NCBI GenBank assembly: GCA_028276125.1
Contig: JAPYWY010000052.1
Location: 1-8,868 of the forward strand
Length of the DNA stretch: 8,868 nucleotides
Reading direction: 5' to 3'
Source: Pseudothermotoga sp.
GTDB taxonomy: Bacteria > Thermotogota > Thermotogae > Thermotogales > DSM-5069
Shown: one piece after another, positions 5,878 through 8,868 of the stretch
Position numbering within the stretch: position 1 is the stretch's first letter
Layout: the number at the start of each line of letters is the position of its first letter
Translations under genes and position numbers: made by a program
The notes under the pieces: model-generated
Told to the model about the DNA's origin: nothing
Seen by the model: only the letters and a program-made list of their open reading frames with translations
The model's database searches: none

Positions 5878-7511
5878 CCCATCACCTCCAGAGCGTTCTT
5901 ACAGAGACACTTCAAGTTTTCATCCTTCATCGCCGTCAAATCTTCAACCGTTGGGTTCACAGATAGAACTTGGAGCAACATCAAAAACAGTTCACTCGCC
6001 GATGAGAAGGTTTTGTTCTCAACATCATCCAAAGAAAAGGTTTCATCGTGGATCTGCGAAACTTTCCTTGCGAACTCCCAGTGGTATTCTTGAAGATCGA
6101 AGACAACGTCGTTCACGTAAGACTCCAGATCGAACCCCCCATGGACTTTCGCGTGCATCAACAATCGGATCAAGGCTATCGCGGCAGCCAACATGATACC
6201 ACTTGGGCAGAACGCGACAACTGCTTTCGTGACGTTTTTTTCCATTTGAACGGGATCTTCGCTGCTCGATACAGCGACGGCGAGCAAAAATTTCATCCAG
6301 CTCGCGTCGTCGATCTGTTCGTCCTGCATGGGTAAGAAACCTTCTCTTACCAAGTTCGTCCTCTCGTTTTGTGGTAGAACGAAGGTGAGCCTCTGAAGGT
6401 CCAGTTCACCTCGAACGATGCACTTTTTGATCTTGAAAACCAGTTCCTCAATGCAACGTGAAAATTGCAACGGACCCTTCCAAGAGTTCAAGAAATCTAT
6501 CAGTTCAAAGGCCTTGTTTTGAAACTGCTCGGGCACCTTCTTGAGCAACTCGATTCCTTCCCTCTTGTTGACAAACAGGGTGAGCAGTGCTTTGTTGTAG
6601 AGGATGAAAGCGTCGTTGCTCAATTCACTCGCTCTGTCTATTTGGACCTTCGCTTCTTCGTAAAAACCGAGTCTTCGAAGGCACAGCGCATACTCGTTCA
6701 AGAGCACAGGATCTTGTAGATTCTTCTCAAGCAGTCTTCTGAAAATCTGTAGCACCTCGAAGTGCTTTCCGAGTCGCGAGAGCGTGTGAGTGAGGTTGAA
6801 GGCACTTTCGAAATCCTCGCTGTTCAGTTCCAAAGCTCTCTTCAAAGCTCTCTCGGCCCTGTCGTACTTCTGCAGCATGTTGCACGCCACGCCCAAACGA
6901 GCGTGGGCAAGGTGAAAGTTTGGATCCTTCTGCGCGGCAACTTGGTAAAAGTCGCACGCGATCCTCACTTCACCCATCTCGAAATAACAATCGCCTATTC
7001 GAACTATCGGAAGGAGAAATTTCTGATCGAGCTCGAAGGCCTTCTGGTACTCTTCTATGGCGTCTTCGAACTCCTTTTTCGCACGCAGGATGTTGCCGAG
7101 TTCGTAATGGGCCAACGAAAAGTTCGGATTTCTCGAAACACAGGATCTGAGACAGATCTCGGCCAGCTCGTATTCTTGCTTCTTGACGTAGATGAGCCCT
7201 TTGAAGAAGTCGTAGCGGTAATCTTTCTCTATCTTGCCCGCCCTCTCGACGAAATCGTTCGCCGTCTCGAGATCGTCCATGTTCAACGCGGTCTTCACCT
7301 TCTCGTAGTAGAAATAGACCAAGTACGATCGATAGTACGGATCTTTTGAGACGGAATATTCCGCCTCGAGTCCGCGGACGATCACATCCAGTGGAATCCT
7401 GTCTTGATCTGCTATCAAAGCCAGATCTTCGGCCAGCACCGGCAATTTTAAAGGAAGGTTCAACTGCTTTGCCTTCTCAGCTTTGAGCGGAAGATACACT
7501 ATCGCCTTTAT
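5853..7511 (-). CDS. TPR-repeat protein of unknown role, start codon unclear (probably ATA)
   Basis: Counting from the ATA at 7511, the protein has 552 residues. Tetratricopeptide repeats with a strict 34-residue period begin at about 64, 98, 132, 166, 200, 234, 268 and 302; the clearest is DPNFHLAHARLGVA followed by YDRAERALKRALELN (197-230). TPRs form a helical scaffold for protein binding. Residues about 345-552 are probably helical and match no domain I recognise. No signal peptide or membrane span is evident, so it is likely cytoplasmic. The start is uncertain: a perfect AGGAGGTG (from 7526) sits nine bases before ATA at 7511; GTG at 7499 is too far away, and TTG at 7553 has only a weak AGGGG and would overlap ylqF by 77 bases. 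The gene overlaps ylqF upstream and apgM downstream, which suggests coupled expression, but the function is unknown. Confidence 0.85.
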   Translation of the reverse strand: MKAIVYLPLKAEKAKQLNLPLKLPVLAEDLALIADQDRIPLDVIVRGLEAEYSVSKDPYYRSYLVYFYYEKVKTALNMDDLETANDFVERAGKIEKDYRYDFFKGLIYVKKQEYELAEICLRSCVSRNPNFSLAHYELGNILRAKKEFEDAIEEYQKAFELDQKFLLPIVRIGDCYFEMGEVRIACDFYQVAAQKDPNFHLAHARLGVACNMLQKYDRAERALKRALELNSEDFESAFNLTHTLSRLGKHFEVLQIFRRLLEKNLQDPVLLNEYALCLRRLGFYEEAKVQIDRASELSNDAFILYNKALLTLFVNKREGIELLKKVPEQFQNKAFELIDFLNSWKGPLQFSRCIEELVFKIKKCIVRGELDLQRLTFVLPQNERTNLVREGFLPMQDEQIDDASWMKFLLAVAVSSSEDPVQMEKNVTKAVVAFCPSGIMLAAAIALIRLLMHAKVHGGFDLESYVNDVVFDLQEYHWEFARKVSQIHDETFSLDDVENKTFSSASELFLMLLQVLSVNPTVEDLTAMKDENLKCLCKNALEVMGCTTDNRS

Positions 7512-8277
7512 CTTGATCCACCTCCTGTGGAGTTTCGAAGCTGACTCTTCCAAGCTTCCCCTGTGCGATCCAGTTGAAGAAGTTCACGCGCGCCCTCTCA
7601 AGATCCGGTGTGCCACCTTTGGACAGCATTCCCTTCTTCAGTGCGTACTTCTCTAAAAACGCGTTGAGGTCCTGTTCTTCGAGACTTGCGAAACGAGCGT
7701 ATATCTGATAAGCCTGTTGCATGGTTTTCTCGTCCACCATTTCAACACTCAAACTGCCTATCAGCAAAAGCTTCGCACCGAGTTCAACGCTCCAGAGTTC
7801 TGGTAGTAACAGACCAGGTGTGTCTAAAACCCTGAACAGGCCTTCGACCGAGAACCACTGTAGGGATCTGGTGATACCCGGCGTGGCACCGACCTGTGCG
7901 GATCGCTTGCCCTTCAACTTGTTTATCAGGGTGGACTTTCCCACGTTTGGCACACCCACAACGACCAAGAGGGAACCTTTGTCGGTGTGCTTGGCAAGGA
8001 AATCTATGACTTTTTTTCTGTCCGTATCTTTGTCGAAGACGAAGACGTTCTCGCCCTCGCTTTGAAAATGTTCCTTCCAAAGTTCGGTGGTCTTCGCATC
8101 CGCGATGTCCGATTTGCCAAGGAAGATCAGCCTCTTCTTCGCGCCGAAGGACGCTTTGCTGTAAGATCGACTCGCCAAAGGCGCACGCGCATCCAAAAGC
8201 TCTATGACCCCGTCGACCAATCTGATGAGCTTGGAAAGCTGTCTCGAAGCTTTGGCCATGTGACCCGGATACCACAT
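7477..8277 (-). CDS. ylqF: Ribosome biogenesis GTPase YlqF/RbgA
   Basis: This circularly permuted GTPase (266 residues; B. subtilis RbgA is slightly longer) acts in late assembly of the 50S subunit. The motif order G4-G5-G1-G2-G3 identifies the family: MWYPGHMAKA at the N-terminus, DARAPLASRS (29-38), GKSD at the G4 position (54-57), GVPNVGKST as P-loop (108-116), GATPGITRS as G2 (130-138) and DTPG as G3 (152-155). The C-terminal helical RNA-binding region ends with GKLGRVSFETP. The canonical G4 is NKxD; here Gly54 (codon GGC) replaces Asn, an unusual change at the guanine-recognition site. The ATG is seven bases from GGAGG. It is the first gene of the minus-strand unit and diverges from glgD; its 3' end contains the ribosome-binding site and start of the TPR gene. 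Confidence 0.94.
   Translation of the reverse strand: MWYPGHMAKASRQLSKLIRLVDGVIELLDARAPLASRSYSKASFGAKKRLIFLGKSDIADAKTTELWKEHFQSEGENVFVFDKDTDRKKVIDFLAKHTDKGSLLVVVGVPNVGKSTLINKLKGKRSAQVGATPGITRSLQWFSVEGLFRVLDTPGLLLPELWSVELGAKLLLIGSLSVEMVDEKTMQQAYQIYARFASLEEQDLNAFLEKYALKKGMLSKGGTPDLERARVNFFNWIAQGKLGRVSFETPQEVDQDKGDSVSSAQS
7521..7526 (-). promoter_or_regulatory. Ribosome-binding site of the TPR gene
   Basis: AGGAGG (extended to AGGAGGTG) on the minus strand lies within the end of ylqF. Nine bases further on comes an in-frame ATA; no ATG, GTG or TTG occurs at a normal distance. The site closely resembles that of nusA (AGGAGGTGGTCAGCATG), so it is unlikely to be accidental, and it decides the most probable start of the TPR gene. 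Confidence 0.65.
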
Positions 8278-8295
8278 ATCGTTTCCTCCTCAATG

Positions 8296-8304
8296 ATTGT
8301 AGCA
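8296..8304 (-). promoter_or_regulatory. Extended -10 promoter of the ylqF unit
   Basis: The minus strand reads TGCTACAAT, which is TG, one base and a five-of-six -10 hexamer. The start of transcription would fall near 8289, just at the GGAGG of ylqF, giving a leader of about a dozen bases. No convincing -35 hexamer is present. The whole ylqF-TPR-apgM-comEC group probably depends on this promoter. Confidence 0.6.
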
Positions 8305-8310
8305 TCGTGG

Positions 8311-8319
8311 TGGTAGAAT
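8311..8319 (+). promoter_or_regulatory. Extended -10 promoter of glgD
   Basis: TGGTAGAAT is TG, one base and a five-of-six -10 hexamer. The start of transcription would fall near 8326, at the glgD ribosome-binding site, giving a leader of about a dozen bases. The place where a -35 would lie is occupied by the ylqF -10, and no good -35 hexamer is visible. Confidence 0.55.
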
Positions 8320-8325
8320 AATCGC

Positions 8326-8330
8326 GGAGG
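8326..8330 (+). promoter_or_regulatory. Ribosome-binding site that decides the glgD start
   Basis: GGAGG ends one base before the ATG at 8332, too close to serve it, but seven bases before the in-frame TTG at 8338. Other genes in this window use 6-8 bases, so TTG is preferred. Confidence 0.7.
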
Positions 8331-8337
8331 GATGATT

Positions 8338-8868
8338 TTGAGGATCCTTGGCTTGATTCTGGCGGGCGGTCACAGCGAATCGCTCGGGCCCCTGGTGTCG
8401 AAACGTGCGAGTGCGGCCCTTCCAGTCTTCGGAAAGTACCGAGCCATCGACTTCACGTTGAGCAACATGGTGAACGCGGGCATAAGAAAAGTTGGTGTGC
8501 TCACACAGTACAACCCCAGAAGCCTCATGGACCACCTCGGGTCCGGCAAGGAGTGGGATTTGGACAGAAAGAACGGAGGCTTGTTCATCCTCCAGCCGTA
8601 CGTGAGCGCGGAAGGTTCGTACTGGTACAAGGGCACGGCCGATGCCATCTTCCAAAACATGACCATCCTGAGGCGCGGAGAGGAAGACTATGTGCTCATC
8701 GGCTCGGGTGATCACGTCTACAAGATCGACTTCACACAAGTGTTCAATTTCCATTTCTCGACTGGTGCCGACATCACGCTCTTGGTCAAGTACCTTGACG
8801 AAACGTACGATCTGACCAAGTACGGGATAGTCCAGATGGAGAATCACAGGATCGTCTCGATAGAGGAA
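8338..8868 (+). CDS. glgD: Glucose-1-phosphate adenylyltransferase-like subunit GlgD, partial
   Basis: The first 177 codons of a nucleotidyltransferase of the ADP-glucose pyrophosphorylase family are present; the gene runs off the right edge. Glycogen synthesis in Thermotogales and Firmicutes uses GlgC with the related GlgD. The GlgD assignment rests on FTLSNMVNAGIRKVGVL (39-55), RSLMDHLGSGKEWDLDRK (61-78) and GLFILQPY (81-88). The N-terminal loop is AGGHSESLGPL (9-19), lacking the GTR of the catalytic GlgC loop (GGxGTRL), whereas the GDHVY motif with the catalytic Asp (124-128) is retained. GlgD usually acts as a partner or regulatory subunit of GlgC; glgC may lie just downstream, outside the window. 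It could still be an atypical GlgC. TTG is preferred over the ATG at 8332 because of ribosome-binding-site spacing. Confidence 0.85.
   Translation, partial: MRILGLILAGGHSESLGPLVSKRASAALPVFGKYRAIDFTLSNMVNAGIRKVGVLTQYNPRSLMDHLGSGKEWDLDRKNGGLFILQPYVSAEGSYWYKGTADAIFQNMTILRRGEEDYVLIGSGDHVYKIDFTQVFNFHFSTGADITLLVKYLDETYDLTKYGIVQMENHRIVSIEE

Noticed and set aside
5305..6093. 262-codon open frame on the plus strand
   Set aside because: Antisense to apgM and the TPR gene, both strongly supported; no ribosome-binding site.
6235..6241. Run of seven T on the plus strand as a possible terminator
   Set aside because: No stable hairpin precedes it; on the coding minus strand it is simply codons for Glu-Lys-Asn in the TPR protein.
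8290..8847. 185-codon open frame on the minus strand
   Set aside because: Antisense to glgD, which carries clear family motifs and a proper ribosome-binding site.
1..8868. Mobile elements, CRISPR arrays, phage or defence systems
   Set aside because: No transposase, integrase, repeat-spacer array or defence domain could be found by eye on either strand.

Overview
The window looks like a chromosomal segment from a member of the Thermotogales (Thermotoga or Pseudothermotoga type). The clues are a 344-residue NusA without the C-terminal acidic repeats of the E. coli protein, an archaeal-type phosphoglycerate mutase in a bacterial setting, strong GGAGG ribosome-binding sites in front of almost every gene, very tight gene packing, and a GlgD-like protein close to the Thermotoga type. 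This assignment comes from remembered family features and was not tested by a search. All genes look like ordinary vertical chromosomal genes. I see no insertion sequence, phage gene, CRISPR array or other mobile element, and no stretch over 300 bases without a gene.

Layout. (1) Positions 1-1191, minus strand: N-terminal two thirds or so of a membrane sensor with an extracytoplasmic dCache domain; its output domain lies beyond the left edge. (2) 1192-1338: divergent promoter region. (3) 1339-3446, plus strand: tRNA-Ser(GGA), an intrinsic terminator, then rimP, nusA and a Fur-family regulator in close order. No room for a separate promoter exists between terminator and rimP, so the three genes probably depend on read-through from the tRNA promoter. 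This resembles the metY-rimP-nusA arrangement of E. coli. (4) 3371-8277, minus strand: four overlapping genes read in the order ylqF (ribosome-assembly GTPase), a TPR-repeat protein, apgM (phosphoglycerate mutase) and a short comEC (DNA-uptake channel). The comEC end runs 76 bases into the end of the convergent Fur-family gene. (5) 8278-8337: a very short divergent promoter region. (6) 8338-8868, plus strand: the N-terminal part of glgD, a glycogen-synthesis nucleotidyltransferase-like protein, cut by the right edge.

How the genes fit together. The plus-strand group concerns translation and transcription machinery (tRNA, 30S maturation, elongation/termination) plus a metal-responsive repressor. 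The minus-strand group mixes 50S maturation, glycolysis and DNA uptake and is held together by overlapping reading frames rather than an obvious shared pathway. The points most worth a second look are the tRNA-terminator-rimP-nusA layout, a perfect ribosome-binding site that leads to an ATA codon in the TPR gene, a changed G4 motif in YlqF, a changed metal-site position in ApgM, and the back-to-back promoters of ylqF and glgD. I did not find a clearly new biological system.
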